Below, piece by piece: positions 1 to 8,707 of a DNA stretch of 39,606 bases; positions within the stretch are counted from its first letter, which is position 1, and every line of letters starts with the position of its first letter. The translations under genes were made by a program, and so were the position numbers. Source of the DNA: CAZUGA01 sp964619885 (GTDB lineage Bacteria > Pseudomonadota > Gammaproteobacteria > Methylococcales > UBA1147); the NCBI GenBank assembly GCA_964619885.1, contig CAZUGA010000042.1, positions 1-39,606 of the forward strand, given 5' to 3'. The notes beneath the pieces are model-generated. The model saw nothing but the letters and a program-made list of their open reading frames with translations. It was not told the DNA's origin and did no database searches.

Positions 1-50
1 ATCGCTGTTCACGTTGCGCCAGAATCAGTGTTCAGATTGGGCCAGAATAT
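1..50 (+). repeat. End of an IS21-type 23-bp repeat array
   Basis: Positions 5-27 and 28-50 are two consecutive 23-bp units of pattern NTGTTCNNNTTNNNCCAGAAT, and bases 1-4 fit the end of a third. The same units, in the same order and with about two mismatches, occur on the minus strand at 14362-14453 inside a broken istA gene. Tandem terminal repeats are known for IS21-family elements, so this is probably an IS end whose other part lies left of the window. That it is IS21 rather than another family is inferred from the second copy's location. Confidence 0.6.
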
Positions 51-411
51 GCAGCTAAGACCAGAGATGTCGATCTATTTTGGTTTCAATCAGTCTAAAT
101 TGACTGAAAATAGCAAATCTAAACTGCTTCGGTTCGCCAGAATATTGCGTGGACAAGGCTCTGGCGTGAAAGTAGAGTTACAGGGTTTCACAGATTCGAC
201 CGGTTCGCCAAATTATAACCACCAGCTTGGTTTAGCACGGGCGAAGACGGTGCGAGATTATTTGATTAGTGCCGGAAATCTAGATCCGGCCAATATTACC
301 CAGAGAAGTTTTGGAGAAATGCCCAAACATCAATTTTTGCCCAATGCGATCGGAAAAGCGGCGGGGCAAAATCGACGCGTAGAATTGGCAATTAAATACA
401 ATCCCCAATAA
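28..411 (+). CDS. OmpA-family C-terminal domain protein, N-terminally truncated
   Basis: The 127-residue frame is almost entirely an OmpA/MotB-like peptidoglycan-binding domain. It has a start like YFGFNQSKLT, the core FTDSTGSPNYN followed by LARAKTVRDYL, and the NRRVEL end typical of the family. Such domains bind diaminopimelate in peptidoglycan and normally follow an outer-membrane barrel, lipoprotein or membrane anchor, none of which is present. The only available start (GTG at 28) lies inside the IS terminal repeat, so the first seven residues are IS-derived. I infer that the upstream part of the gene was lost by IS insertion or deletion. Without a signal sequence the product is unlikely to be exported. 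Confidence 0.75.
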   Translation: MFRLGQNMQLRPEMSIYFGFNQSKLTENSKSKLLRFARILRGQGSGVKVELQGFTDSTGSPNYNHQLGLARAKTVRDYLISAGNLDPANITQRSFGEMPKHQFLPNAIGKAAGQNRRVELAIKYNPQ

Positions 412-878
412 TAAATAACGCGCTTTTTTATACAGGATGTGACATTCGAGGTTTTTATGAATCTATCCAATTTGAGACATCATAAATCCGACTCTGTCTG
501 ATTTTACAATCTCCCGTTTTTGTTGGACATATACGCTGGCTAAGGTTTTGCGTGCCGCAATTACGGGATGGCCTGCCAACGCAGATTTTTGACCAGGAAA
601 CCGCGATGATTAACGCATTGCAAAATTACAACGTATGGTTACAGGATCCAATGGCTGTTTTCGACCCTTTATATTGTTTGTACGCATTCACGCTCTTCTC
701 GATGAGATTGTAAAGTCGACTGATATGTCGAAACCATATTTGATCGACTCGTATACTCATCTTGGCAGTGATTTTAGTGCAAAAGAAAAAGCAAGATTAT
801 TCTTGAATACTCGTCGACTATTATATAAATTGTACGAAAATAATTCGGTTAATCCGTTAATTCAAAAAAATAAAACCT
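412..878 (+). other. Degraded coding relics
   Basis: No intact gene is convincing here. A frame from GTG 552 reads as protein-like for about 40 codons (QIFDQETAMINALQNYNVWL) and then runs to a stop near 713. A second frame from about 690 reads protein-like (KPYLIDSYTHLGSDFSAKEK) up to about 875 and then collides with the frame of the next gene. This is the pattern of one or two genes broken by frameshifts. I do not recognise the original product. Confidence 0.4.
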
Positions 879-1157
879 ATGTTAGGGATTGGTGCCATAA
901 TCGTAGCAGTTTGGTTTTACCTTTCGGTCCAAAAGGCCCAACAGAAAAATTTGTGGGGTTGGGTTGCAGCGGGCGTGGCGATTTATTACCTGAGTGGCGC
1001 AGTTTGGATTCATGGGTTTGTAAGATCGATATTGGGTAATTTCTACTATACCCATGATATGGGTGTCCAACTCGGCATCAAGGCCTCTGGAATCGTCGTT
1101 GGTTTGTTAGTTTGCGCATTTGTTCGGAATCGGTTTGTTATGAAAATAAAATCGTGA
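879..1157 (+). CDS. Small membrane protein, unknown function
   Basis: This 92-residue frame has about three hydrophobic segments: residues 2-17, 25-45 (WGWVAAGVAIYYLSGAVWI) and 64-82. It ends in a short basic tail. The composition looks like a real integral membrane protein, but no family is recognised. No ribosome-binding site precedes ATG 879, and the preceding A-rich run is a plausible frameshift site, so the annotated start may be an internal residue of a longer, broken gene that began in the upstream frame. Confidence 0.4.
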   Translation: MLGIGAIIVAVWFYLSVQKAQQKNLWGWVAAGVAIYYLSGAVWIHGFVRSILGNFYYTHDMGVQLGIKASGIVVGLLVCAFVRNRFVMKIKS

Positions 1158-1219
1158 AATTTGTATCACAAATATTGTTCTTCTGGTTCTGATGTGTCTA
1201 CGTTTTTCCAGACACAAAG

Positions 1220-1663
1220 TTAGGCAGAATTTTGACGATTTTCGTAATCTACTGATGACAAATAATCATTGGCAGAATGAAGCTGTATTCAATTGTAAAA
1301 GACCTCGATATATTCAAATATTCGGTATTTAGCTTCGTCTCTCGTTTTAAAGTTGCAGTGATGAACCAATTCGGTTTTTAAAGTATGAAAAAAGCTTTCA
1401 GAGACCGTATTATCCAAGCAATCGCCTTTGCAGCTCATGCTTTGTTCGATTCCGTGTTGCTTCAAAATTTTACCGTGGTTATCAGAAGCATACTGGCCGC
1501 CTCGATCAGTATGCCAGATGAGTCCTTTATCCGGTTTACGTTTCCATATCGCCATCAGTAATGCATGGTTCACTAGTTGTGCATTCATGCGTTGATCCAT
1601 TGACCATCCCACGACGTGCCTAGAACATAAATCAATCACGACCGACTGTACCCCGTCAGCCCA
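1220..1663 (-). pseudogene. IS3-family transposase OrfB, C-terminal remnant
   Basis: The frame 1289-1639 encodes the C-terminal half of an IS3-type DDE integrase core, including HTDRGGQYAS with the second catalytic Asp and NTVSESFFHTLKTE with the catalytic Glu. An in-frame TGA at 1289-1291 interrupts the protein after EYIEVFYN. The same frame then continues as IQLHSANDYLSSVDYEN to a TAA at 1220-1222, as an IS3 transposase would, so the stop is probably a CGA-to-TGA change. The N-terminal half and OrfA are missing upstream of about 1663. The element is dead. Confidence 0.85.
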
Positions 1664-1730
1664 AGTTGAACAAAATGGTCTGATTGTCTAAGACACAGTT
1701 TTAGTTCATCGTTGACTCAAAGAGGAAACG

Positions 1731-1859
1731 ATGATGACCAAAAAAACCAGCACAAAAAAAACTGTTCGAGATATTCGTCGGGTCATCCGACGTCATTATT
1801 TTGCTAAAGAAAAGATTCGCTTTGTACTGGACCGTCTTTGGGGTGAAAATAGCATTTAG
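1731..1859 (+). pseudogene. IS3-family OrfA, N-terminal fragment
   Basis: Forty-two codons starting at ATG 1731, behind a good ribosome-binding site (AGAGGAAACG), encode a basic helix-turn-helix start containing DIRRVIRRHYFAKEKIRFVL and RLWGEN. This matches the beginning of OrfA in one IS3 subgroup. The frame ends at TAG 1857, where family members continue with the recognition part of the HTH. The fragment runs opposite to the neighbouring OrfB remnant and so comes from a different element. Confidence 0.6.
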
Positions 1860-1983
1860 TATCCAATCCCTGAGTAAGCCACCAGTAACCCACTGCTTTT
1901 CAATCAGCTGCAATTCGCATGTGGGACGTTTCATTACTATTGAACATTGAGTCAGGTTGTCTCGCTGTTTAGTTGATATTTTC

Positions 1984-2230
1984 GTATGCGTCCAGCGCAA
2001 CCATCTATCATTTATATTGTTTTAGTTGTTCAAGATTATCAGGTTTAAAAGGAATGAGTTCATCAATTCTGCGATTGGGCCAGGTGGGGAGCTTTTCCAA
2101 AATTTCTTGAAGCCACGCTGCAGGGTCCAGGCGGTTGAGTTTGGCGGTGCCGAACAGGGATTGAATGGCAGCAGCCCGTTGACCGGCGCGTTCGGAGCCG
2201 GTAAAGAGCCAATTCTTTTTACCTAGCTAG
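1984..2230 (-). pseudogene. IS66-family transposase (TnpC) C-terminal remnant plus terminus
   Basis: Read on the minus strand, about 73 codons ending at TGA 2008 give GKKNWLFTGSERAGQRAAAI followed by TAKLNRLDP, AWLQEIL and LPTWPNRRIDELIPF. This is the characteristic end of IS66-family TnpC. A stop codon (TAG) sits just before GKKNWLF and nothing further upstream resembles TnpC. Beyond the stop, the plus-strand sequence GTATGCGTCCAGCGCAACC at 1984-2002 resembles an IS66-type terminal inverted repeat. Only the 3' end of the element therefore survives. Confidence 0.8.
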
Positions 2231-2485
2231 GCCTTCAGAAACTGACGTGCATGCGAACCACTGCATCTGCGGCAGATGATTTTGTATTTACGCAGTACTA
2301 TCCAGTTCTTAGAGCGGGCAAAGCTAAACCAAAACAGGCAGTGGGCGGAGTAGACTCGGAGCTATAATGCGGCGCTAGACTGATTTGATCAACCATGAGG
2401 GTTATACGTTGATTAAATCGTCTTCCGCTGCTGGAGCCGAGTTGATAAATCTATAGAAAGCAAGGATTTTGAATAATGAAAATGG
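2231..2485. other. Gene-free stretch between IS relics and antiporter gene
   Basis: No open frame with protein-like composition is visible. A short imperfect dyad (TTGATCAACC...GGTTATACGTTGAT) lies at about 2384-2415. It could act in termination of the antiporter transcript, but no T-tract makes that convincing. Confidence 0.3.
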
Positions 2486-3874
2486 TTAATTTTCGTCGGC
2501 TTCAGCGGCCAGTTCTGCACGAAATATCTCGGTGTTGCGGGAAATTATGGCCAACAGAATAATCGAATAGAGAAAGGTTGATAATAGAATGACTCCGATG
2601 ACTACCGCTTTGAACATATCAAGATAGGGGAAATCATCCGGGATCATCGACAGCATTACGATGGAAAGTCCGCCTTTGATCCCGGCAAAGGTGAGTACAC
2701 CCCACCAGCGGAAATTGACACTTGTCATTTTGTTGGTTCGATTGGCCAGGAAGGCAAACTTCGCCATCATAAGCGCTCGAATCAGCGTGGTGGCCAGGAA
2801 CATTGCCAGAATTTCGTGGCGGTATTCTGTGAGGTGGTCCAAATTGACAATTTCGGCCATAGCCACGAATAGGATGGTATTGGCGACCACACCCAATAAT
2901 TGGATATCTTCCCGAGTCCGTAGGTGCCTTGTGCGTTCTTCGACCGTCACCTTTATGGTGTTTAGCGCACTGTCCACTAATCTTCGAGACGGCGTACCGT
3001 CCGCGGTTTCATCGATCAGTGCTTTATGTTCTACATCAATCCGGTGTTCTTCATATTTGACCGCTTTGCGCATCCAATGACTTACGGTTACCGTTGCGAT
3101 AATGCAGGATAAAATACCCGAAAGATGTAAATGTGTGTGGGCGCCCAAAAGATTCAGAAATTTATAAAAGTGTTCCGCGAAGATGAACGCACCGTATCCG
3201 GTCAGGATCAATACCATCATTTCTGCAATTCGATTGTCCGTCGTTTTAAGTAGGCCTAGCCCGATGTAGCCAAACAGCATTCCTTGAGCGATTGAGCCCA
3301 AGATGACCAATAGGCTGATTTCCGTTACATAGGCAACGGTAATCTGCCCACCGCCCAAAGCATAGAGGCCAATAAAAACAAAAATGATGAGCGCACTGGC
3401 ATCGTTGAACAGGCTTTCGCCTTCCGCTAGAATTTTTAGCCTATGGGGCAATTCAAATTGCGAAAAAACGCTGACTACCGAAACCGGGTCCGTCGGAAGT
3501 ACCATTGCAAATAACAACACTGTAGCAGCCAGGCTAAGGTGATAATCGCCAAACAAATAATTGCCGAGAAAAATCGCTGAGATGACCGACAAAGCAACGG
3601 TGATCACGGACAAATAAAACAGGCTCAATCCATGCTTCTTCAATTGTTCGACTTTGAGTTCCAGAGAATCTGAAATGAGCAAGATTGGCAGCAGCATCAG
3701 CACCAAACTGGCAAATTTTTCGGCGTCTGGCGTAAATTGAGTAAATTCGGGAAAGGATTTGTATAACAGGAACGAAAGGCTTATTAGCGACAACGGCGAT
3801 GGTACCGAAAATTTATCTTCCAATTGCAAAGCAAGATAAAGAATTAACGCGACGGATAGAACGGCTTCAATCAT
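2486..3874 (-). CDS. Na+/H+ antiporter, CPA1 (NhaP-like) family
   Basis: The 462-residue product is a polytopic inner-membrane protein with about 12 hydrophobic segments. It carries the CPA1 core signatures TDPVSVVSVFSQ (about residues 127-138) and AEGESLFNDASALI (about 151-164), whose acidic residues bind the cation and proton in NhaP/NHE-type exchangers. A charged loop near 270-320 separates the last transmembrane group. The expected job is exchange of cytoplasmic Na+ or K+ for protons to control pH and salt. It is a single-gene unit next to IS debris. Substrate (Na+ or K+) cannot be read from the sequence. The start ATG 3874 has only a weak ribosome-binding site. Confidence 0.88.
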   Translation of the reverse strand: MIEAVLSVALILYLALQLEDKFSVPSPLSLISLSFLLYKSFPEFTQFTPDAEKFASLVLMLLPILLISDSLELKVEQLKKHGLSLFYLSVITVALSVISAIFLGNYLFGDYHLSLAATVLLFAMVLPTDPVSVVSVFSQFELPHRLKILAEGESLFNDASALIIFVFIGLYALGGGQITVAYVTEISLLVILGSIAQGMLFGYIGLGLLKTTDNRIAEMMVLILTGYGAFIFAEHFYKFLNLLGAHTHLHLSGILSCIIATVTVSHWMRKAVKYEEHRIDVEHKALIDETADGTPSRRLVDSALNTIKVTVEERTRHLRTREDIQLLGVVANTILFVAMAEIVNLDHLTEYRHEILAMFLATTLIRALMMAKFAFLANRTNKMTSVNFRWWGVLTFAGIKGGLSIVMLSMIPDDFPYLDMFKAVVIGVILLSTFLYSIILLAIISRNTEIFRAELAAEADEN

Positions 3875-4041
3875 TGGAATAGGGACTTCTATAAAACGTT
3901 TTCATTGCGATATTCCGTAGAAGTTCAGACCGTGAGCTGACTATCGGGCTAAGATGAGAGGGTGAAATGTAGTGTGGCGCGGATCAGTTGTCAATCATAG
4001 TTGAGCTTAAACTGCCTATTCCTAAACCCCTCGCAGAATCA

Positions 4042-5088
4042 TCAATCAATCCGGCCGCGAGCATTAAATGCACGGCTAGGTAATTGACCCTGCCAGATGG
4101 CTTGAGATGTACTGGCAGATGATGGTAGTTGTTCTGGTCTAGGTGATTGATAAATAATTCGGAACATGTCTGAATTGTTATCCATCCCAATTTCTCCTTC
4201 GCTGGTAATATCGTCTTTATTTTTTATTCGCATGTGCCAACGCGGCTTACTCAGATCAAGCTCTGCCTGATAGGCTTGTTGAGGTACAAGTGTCATCGTA
4301 GATCGACTAGAACTCGCAATTTGCTCACACGATGTATCCAATGGGGCATAGGTTTTGGATGCCCACGCGACAGGCACCAGTTTAAATCCGCAATGATCGT
4401 CAGGATCAGATATCACCAGAGCTGAGTCCGATACATTTTTCAGCGTGATTCTGAGCTTAGGGCTAAGTTCAACCGGCGCGGGGTTTTGGTCCGAACTATT
4501 ATTGCGGCGATTCTGTCGGTTGAATCGCAATATTTCAAGTTGAATAGCCAATTTGCTCCAGCGATAATCGCGCAGTACCGCGGTACCGTCGTCACCTATC
4601 GCAACCTGAACTTCCATTGGTATCTGAATGCCGCTGCGCGTTCCGCGGGTACGTTCTATCTCGCGCCCGCTGCCTTGTTCTACATACAGTTGTTCGACGC
4701 CATATTTTACGTTAGCTGCACCTTGCCCCCGACTCCAATGCCGATTGGTTATTCGACCCTTGATATAGAGTGGTTCGGTCGGTCGTTGATCGGTGAGATA
4801 ATCCAGAGTGTATAGATCGTTTTCCGTGGGTTTCATGACTGCGTAAACTTGATAGCCCTTGTCGCCAACATGATCTTTTACGGTACCGCGGGTGCGCTTG
4901 GCATAGACCGTGTTAAAGGGATAACTCAAGCGCACAAAATCTCCACGAAACGGATCTCTTGGATCGATAGGTGCGGTACGCAAATAGATGGGGTCGCCGG
5001 TGGCTAGAATAACTTCATGTTTTATCGCCATATAAGCTAAAACCGAAACCTGAGCGACTATCGCTAGCAGAACAAAATACTTACGCAT
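4042..5088 (-). CDS. GDYXXLXY-domain protein with long C-terminal extension
   Basis: After one N-terminal hydrophobic segment (residues 5-22), the signature GDFVRLSY at residues 49-56 follows an arginine-rich DPRDPFR turn, as in GDYXXLXY proteins. The family is usually about 170-200 residues. This protein has 348, and the extra part (from about residue 190) is hydrophilic, beta-rich and unrecognised, with two cysteines (DDHCGFKL and DTSCEQI). The bulk probably lies in the periplasm, anchored in the inner membrane. Its start overlaps the end of the DUF2157 gene by 8 bp, and this pairing is common for the two families, which are thought to act together. The biochemical role is unknown. Confidence 0.75.
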   Translation of the reverse strand: MRKYFVLLAIVAQVSVLAYMAIKHEVILATGDPIYLRTAPIDPRDPFRGDFVRLSYPFNTVYAKRTRGTVKDHVGDKGYQVYAVMKPTENDLYTLDYLTDQRPTEPLYIKGRITNRHWSRGQGAANVKYGVEQLYVEQGSGREIERTRGTRSGIQIPMEVQVAIGDDGTAVLRDYRWSKLAIQLEILRFNRQNRRNNSSDQNPAPVELSPKLRITLKNVSDSALVISDPDDHCGFKLVPVAWASKTYAPLDTSCEQIASSSRSTMTLVPQQAYQAELDLSKPRWHMRIKNKDDITSEGEIGMDNNSDMFRIIYQSPRPEQLPSSASTSQAIWQGQLPSRAFNARGRID

Positions 5089-6373
5089 CTGCTGTCTCCC
5101 GCTGTTTCTGCTGGGTATAAAAATGACCGACGGTAAATAGCCCTATCCCCAGTAATACAAACAATAAAGCTCGGATCAACAGACTACCAAACAAATCTGC
5201 AAAGCGTACGACAAGCAAGGCGGCCATCAATATACAACCAAGGCTTACCCGTTTCCAACTGACTTTTTGGATACCTTGTTTGATGAGAACGATGCAATGA
5301 CCAAGATAAATCGAATTAAGGAGTAGGCTAAACCCAAAAACATTGGACTGGATAGGGATCAGTGAAGCCGCAGTGACAAGAGACATAGCAGACCAAATCA
5401 AATAGGCTTCCCAGCGTTGAAGTTTGCTTAGATGTAGCCATGTTTGGGTGAATACCGTCAGCCACGCGATGCTGCTCACCGTTATTGGGGTAAAATAATA
5501 TGCGAGGCTGCCCCACTGATATGAGGAATGTCTAGAGAAATAGCCGCCGTGGAACTCGAAACTAAATAGGTATAGACAGAACATATAGGTAGCGAATCCG
5601 ATGAAATGTAGCACCGATGCGCTTTCCGGAAAGCGGCTTGGTATTACCAAATTGGCTAAGGCCATATATAAGCAAGCTAGAAAGAATGGGAGATAATTTA
5701 AGATCGAAGATCGGTTTTCCGCAATGTTGTAAATAAATAAAATCGAGAATGCCAATAAGGAAAAGAACAATAGTGCGCGAGATCGCATCATCCACGCTAG
5801 CGGAACCAAACCAACCAATATAGTTAGCCAACTGGTGTGAAAAGTTTGTCGAAAATCGACGATTTCCACTCCTGACCAAAGCGAAAATAGCACCACAGCG
5901 ATCAAGCCTTGGGCAACCGATGGAAGGACCCACGCAAATAGCAATGCGCCCAATCCCCATGCCAGAAGTCCGGTCGGGTAATGTTCATCCAGGTGATATA
6001 TTTGTGCGATCAACCAAATACCAGCACCAAACAACATCGTGCCCAATACATGCATACCCTCGGCAAGACCTTTTTTTGCCGGAACGGATCTATTAATGTA
6101 GTAACCCAGTCCATGTACCGTTAACAAACTGCCAAATACTACGGCAAGTTTCTGGTATTTATGTAGATCGGCCCAGTTATAAGCAAAAAACAAGATTATC
6201 CCAAGGCCGAATACAACAGCGCCCATTACTGGAAAAATAAGTTTGTCCCACCCGCTAGGGTTTTCCCCAACCGCGTATCGTGCCCGAATTTGCGTGGCTT
6301 GTTGATCGGAAATTAACTGTTCGGATTGCCAAGCGGATATTTCCCGGTTTAACCAGCGTATTTGTTTAGTCAT
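5081..6373 (-). CDS. DUF2157-family polytopic membrane protein
   Basis: The first 45 residues are soluble and helical (WLNREISAWQSEQLISDQQA), as in the DUF2157 leader. About 11-12 transmembrane helices follow across residues 46-420. The product is an inner-membrane protein of unknown function, first gene of a two-gene minus-strand operon with the overlapping GDYXXLXY gene. Length (430) is normal for the family. The start ATG 6373 was chosen because it is the first methionine in front of the conserved soluble leader. Confidence 0.8.
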   Translation of the reverse strand: MTKQIRWLNREISAWQSEQLISDQQATQIRARYAVGENPSGWDKLIFPVMGAVVFGLGIILFFAYNWADLHKYQKLAVVFGSLLTVHGLGYYINRSVPAKKGLAEGMHVLGTMLFGAGIWLIAQIYHLDEHYPTGLLAWGLGALLFAWVLPSVAQGLIAVVLFSLWSGVEIVDFRQTFHTSWLTILVGLVPLAWMMRSRALLFFSLLAFSILFIYNIAENRSSILNYLPFFLACLYMALANLVIPSRFPESASVLHFIGFATYMFCLYLFSFEFHGGYFSRHSSYQWGSLAYYFTPITVSSIAWLTVFTQTWLHLSKLQRWEAYLIWSAMSLVTAASLIPIQSNVFGFSLLLNSIYLGHCIVLIKQGIQKVSWKRVSLGCILMAALLVVRFADLFGSLLIRALLFVLLGIGLFTVGHFYTQQKQRETADA

Positions 6374-6436
6374 GGCATTGCCGTTGTTTTAGTTCATCTG
6401 ACAGATCAATCATAGCTGAAAGGTAACGACTAGAAG

Positions 6437-6618
6437 TTAAGAATAGTTGGTTGTCAGTCCAATTTGGAGAGCTATTTGCAATGGTCTCTTAGGGTTCAAT
6501 GCGTCGCGACCGAACGCTTCATATGCTTTGGTAGGATCGCTATTATTTTCCGCCCAGAGGATCAATACTGAAACAATTCGGTCTAGTTCATAACCTTTCT
6601 CGGTTAACTGGTGTTCGT
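6437..6618 (-). pseudogene. HxlR-type regulator, C-terminal fragment
   Basis: About 57 in-frame codons ending at TAA 6437 begin EHQLTEKGYELDRIVSVLIL. This resembles the last part of the winged helix of HxlR-family regulators (a Y-x-LT-x-G-x-L pattern followed by a helix ending in W). The rest of the regulator is absent upstream, where stops TAG 6626 and TGA intervene in the same frame. The family call rests on this short motif only. Confidence 0.45.
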
Positions 6619-6625
6619 TTCAGCC

Positions 6626-7179
6626 CTAGTTACTGTGGTAAGCCTGTTTTTGGTACTGATAGAGGCTAATTGTTCTCGGGTAAATTTTTTCAAATACCTG
6701 ACCGATAAAGGGAAGCCCTCCCGCCAAAAGTACAGGGAGAACTGTGATCATAAGTTCTCCGATATGGCCTCTGGAAAGAATTAGGTAACCAATACCCAAT
6801 AACACAGCAACATAGAATGTCGGTGCCAGTACTCGCCATAGATCAGTTCGGGAGTTGGATTCATAATATGCTTTAACGATTTTGAATAATTGGCAAAGTG
6901 ATTCTTATAGTTATCGCAAAATTTCTCGGTTTGTGGATTATTTTCGTTGAGGGCGAAGTCTACTAGATAATCAAGGCTCTTTAGCCCTTGATTGAGCTGA
7001 CTTTCAATTTCGCTGAGATTGCGAAAATACAGGCTGGTGGTGTAGTCATTACGATCTTGAAAATAGATGAATCCATAGACGATAGGTATCAATACAATAA
7101 CAACGACAATTAAGCTTCACGCCTGTATACGCTTTTTCAGTGCCGCGTGTTTGTTATCAGACTGATTGGTAATTTCCAT
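6626..7179 (-). pseudogene. Broken membrane-protein gene
   Basis: From ATG 7179 the frame reads MEITNQSDNKHAALKKRIQA, meets an in-frame TGA at 7117-7119, and continues directly into a hydrophobic segment (VVIVLIPIVYGFIYF) and about 80 soluble residues. Near 6840 the open frame shifts. The new frame encodes two more transmembrane segments (FYVAVLLGIGYLIL and MITVLPVLLAGGLPFIGQVF) and stops at 6626. The sum is a protein with about three membrane segments and a periplasmic domain of about 80 residues, disabled by one nonsense codon and one frameshift. I do not recognise the family. Confidence 0.6.
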
Positions 7180-7620
7180 AAGGAATCCGTCCCTTAACGC
7201 CTGTCCTGGCTCGGTAGTTGTATAAAGCTTATAGCGCGCTGTTGATCGTGAAACAAGGTGCTTTGAACACTTCTGGCTCGTTGGTTATAGCACATGATTT
7301 CAATCCTACAGCAATTGAAGCGAATGGCTTAATAGATTGATTTTCGCTTTAAGACCTTAAAGCTGGGGTTATTTCTTGACGATAACCTGTATTTTTTAAA
7401 ATTTGGTATTTGTGCTGAATTTCTTAGGCGTTTTATTGGGTCAAAGAAGTGCCGCGTATTGAGCTAAATGATAAGAACTCGAATATTTTGTGAATGTACT
7501 AGATTTGTGGGTTTAGCGTTAATCCGTGGTATATACAAAGCGTAGTGATTAACGGAAGCTAACTTTAGGGTTAACTACCCAGGCATAACGGCGTTGGGGA
7601 AGTGGAACCCGATAGGAATA
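7180..7620. other. Gene-free stretch
   Basis: About 440 AT-rich bases with no convincing coding frame on either strand. Several TTAACG/GTTAAC-like words cluster at 7545-7580 but form no strong hairpin. It probably includes the 3' region of the PilZ transcript and the upstream region of the decayed locus. Confidence 0.4.
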
Positions 7621-7977
7621 TTAGGAGGAATTCGGTCCTCGTTTTAACGGGGTTGGAATGGGTTCGTCACTTTCTATGACATCAGAATAAAAATCGATCT
7701 CATTTTGGCCCAGAAATTGGACACCAACTTCATATTCGACATCTGAATTCTTCTTAACCCATTTGACCATGGCAGGAACCGCGCCGTGATCGTAGCGCAT
7801 CCCGACTATGCGAACTTTAGATTTTAATTCCAATGGTTTGGGGAGAAAAATTTTGGTTCCGCCTTGCCCGATATCCGAAATACTGCCTTCCAATTCACCG
7901 ATTTCCGGTTGGTCGGTTTCAACGGTTATTTTTTTTTCGGCATCCACGCGAGAAAATTGTCTACGATTTTCAGCCAT
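7621..7977 (-). CDS. PilZ-domain protein
   Basis: A single PilZ domain of about 118 residues. The N-terminal c-di-GMP-binding arginine motif is RRQFSR (residues 5-10, counted from ATG 7977). The second motif, normally (D/N)-x-S-x-x-G, appears as SDIGQGG (residues 34-40), so the usual Ser is Gly. Such proteins are cytoplasmic c-di-GMP receptors. The Ser change might weaken binding. A TTG start at 8010 would add 11 residues and has an AGGA box 9 bases upstream, while ATG 7977 has a poor box but sits where PilZ proteins usually begin. The gene is divergent from a phosphorelay cassette, so it may share its signalling context. Confidence 0.82.
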   Translation of the reverse strand: MAENRRQFSRVDAEKKITVETDQPEIGELEGSISDIGQGGTKIFLPKPLELKSKVRIVGMRYDHGAVPAMVKWVKKNSDVEYEVGVQFLGQNEIDFYSDVIESDEPIPTPLKRGPNSS

Positions 7978-8308
7978 GTATATTTGCCGCCATTCGGGAA
8001 GAGAATTCAAATCGCACTATCCTGATTGATCACGAGTCTACCTAAAAAATAGGTCATAGGATTGAGATTTGCAAACTACAAATAAATCGTTTTTGTCAAG
8101 GATCAACATCAACTGAAAGCTTCTGCTATTGAATTGAGTGATTGTTAAGTGTTACGGTCTGAAAACTATTGGCAATAACGTATTTGCATCTGTTAAAAAA
8201 GTTAAAAGCACAATTAGTGGGCGTTCAGGATACGGTTATCGACGACGCGTTTTTTAATCCAAACCGTACTCAAAAATTTTGGATTGATTCATGATTTAGG
8301 GATACTTT

Positions 8309-8707
8309 ATGCACCTTAAAAGGAGTTTGGAGCGAATTTTGTATATTGAGGATGAACAGGATATACGAGATATCGCTCGCTTGGCTTTGGAAGCCATTGG
8401 TGGTTTCAATGTAATGATTTGCGCATCGGGCGCCGAAGGTCTGTCAAATGCGCCCCTTTTTGTCCCGGACCTGGTATTACTGGACGTGATGATGCCGGAA
8501 ATGGATGGAATGGCAACCTTTGCTGCGTTGAGAAATATCGATATCCTGGCTGAGACTCCAATCGTATTTTTGACCGCCACCTATCAAGTTGATGAAATAA
8601 AACGATTCCAAGCGTTAGGCGCTGCCGGGATAATTCAGAAACCTTTCGATCCAATGACCCTTTCTAAGACGATTTCCGTAATTTGGGATCGGGCGATTGA
8701 TCCGTGA
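8309..8707 (+). CDS. Stand-alone response regulator receiver (CheY-like)
   Basis: All receiver-domain residues are present in this 132-residue protein: acidic pair E14/D15 (YIEDEQDIR), phospho-acceptor D59 (LLDVMMPEMDG), T89 (VFLTA) and K111 (IIQKPF). No output domain follows, so it should act by protein contact, as CheY or Spo0F do. The ribosome-binding site AGGGA lies 7 bases before the ATG. The stop overlaps the next start by 4 bases (GTGA), which indicates translational coupling with the HPt gene. No histidine kinase is encoded in this window. Confidence 0.9.
   Translation: MHLKRSLERILYIEDEQDIRDIARLALEAIGGFNVMICASGAEGLSNAPLFVPDLVLLDVMMPEMDGMATFAALRNIDILAETPIVFLTATYQVDEIKRFQALGAAGIIQKPFDPMTLSKTISVIWDRAIDP

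Noticed and set aside
635..1039. 134-residue plus-strand frame
   Set aside because: Its second half overlaps the membrane-protein frame at 879 and changes composition. Only the first part looks protein-like, so it is treated as a relic.
1701..2000. 99-residue minus-strand frame
   Set aside because: Its second half is antisense to the OrfA fragment, and the first half spans the IS66 terminus. No protein family pattern was seen.
2661..3080. 139-residue plus-strand frame
   Set aside because: It lies entirely opposite the antiporter gene and has the basic, serine-rich composition of an antisense shadow.
7540..7620. attC-like site with TTAAC / GTTAAC words
   Set aside because: No paired R and L boxes with correct spacing, and no integron integrase nearby.
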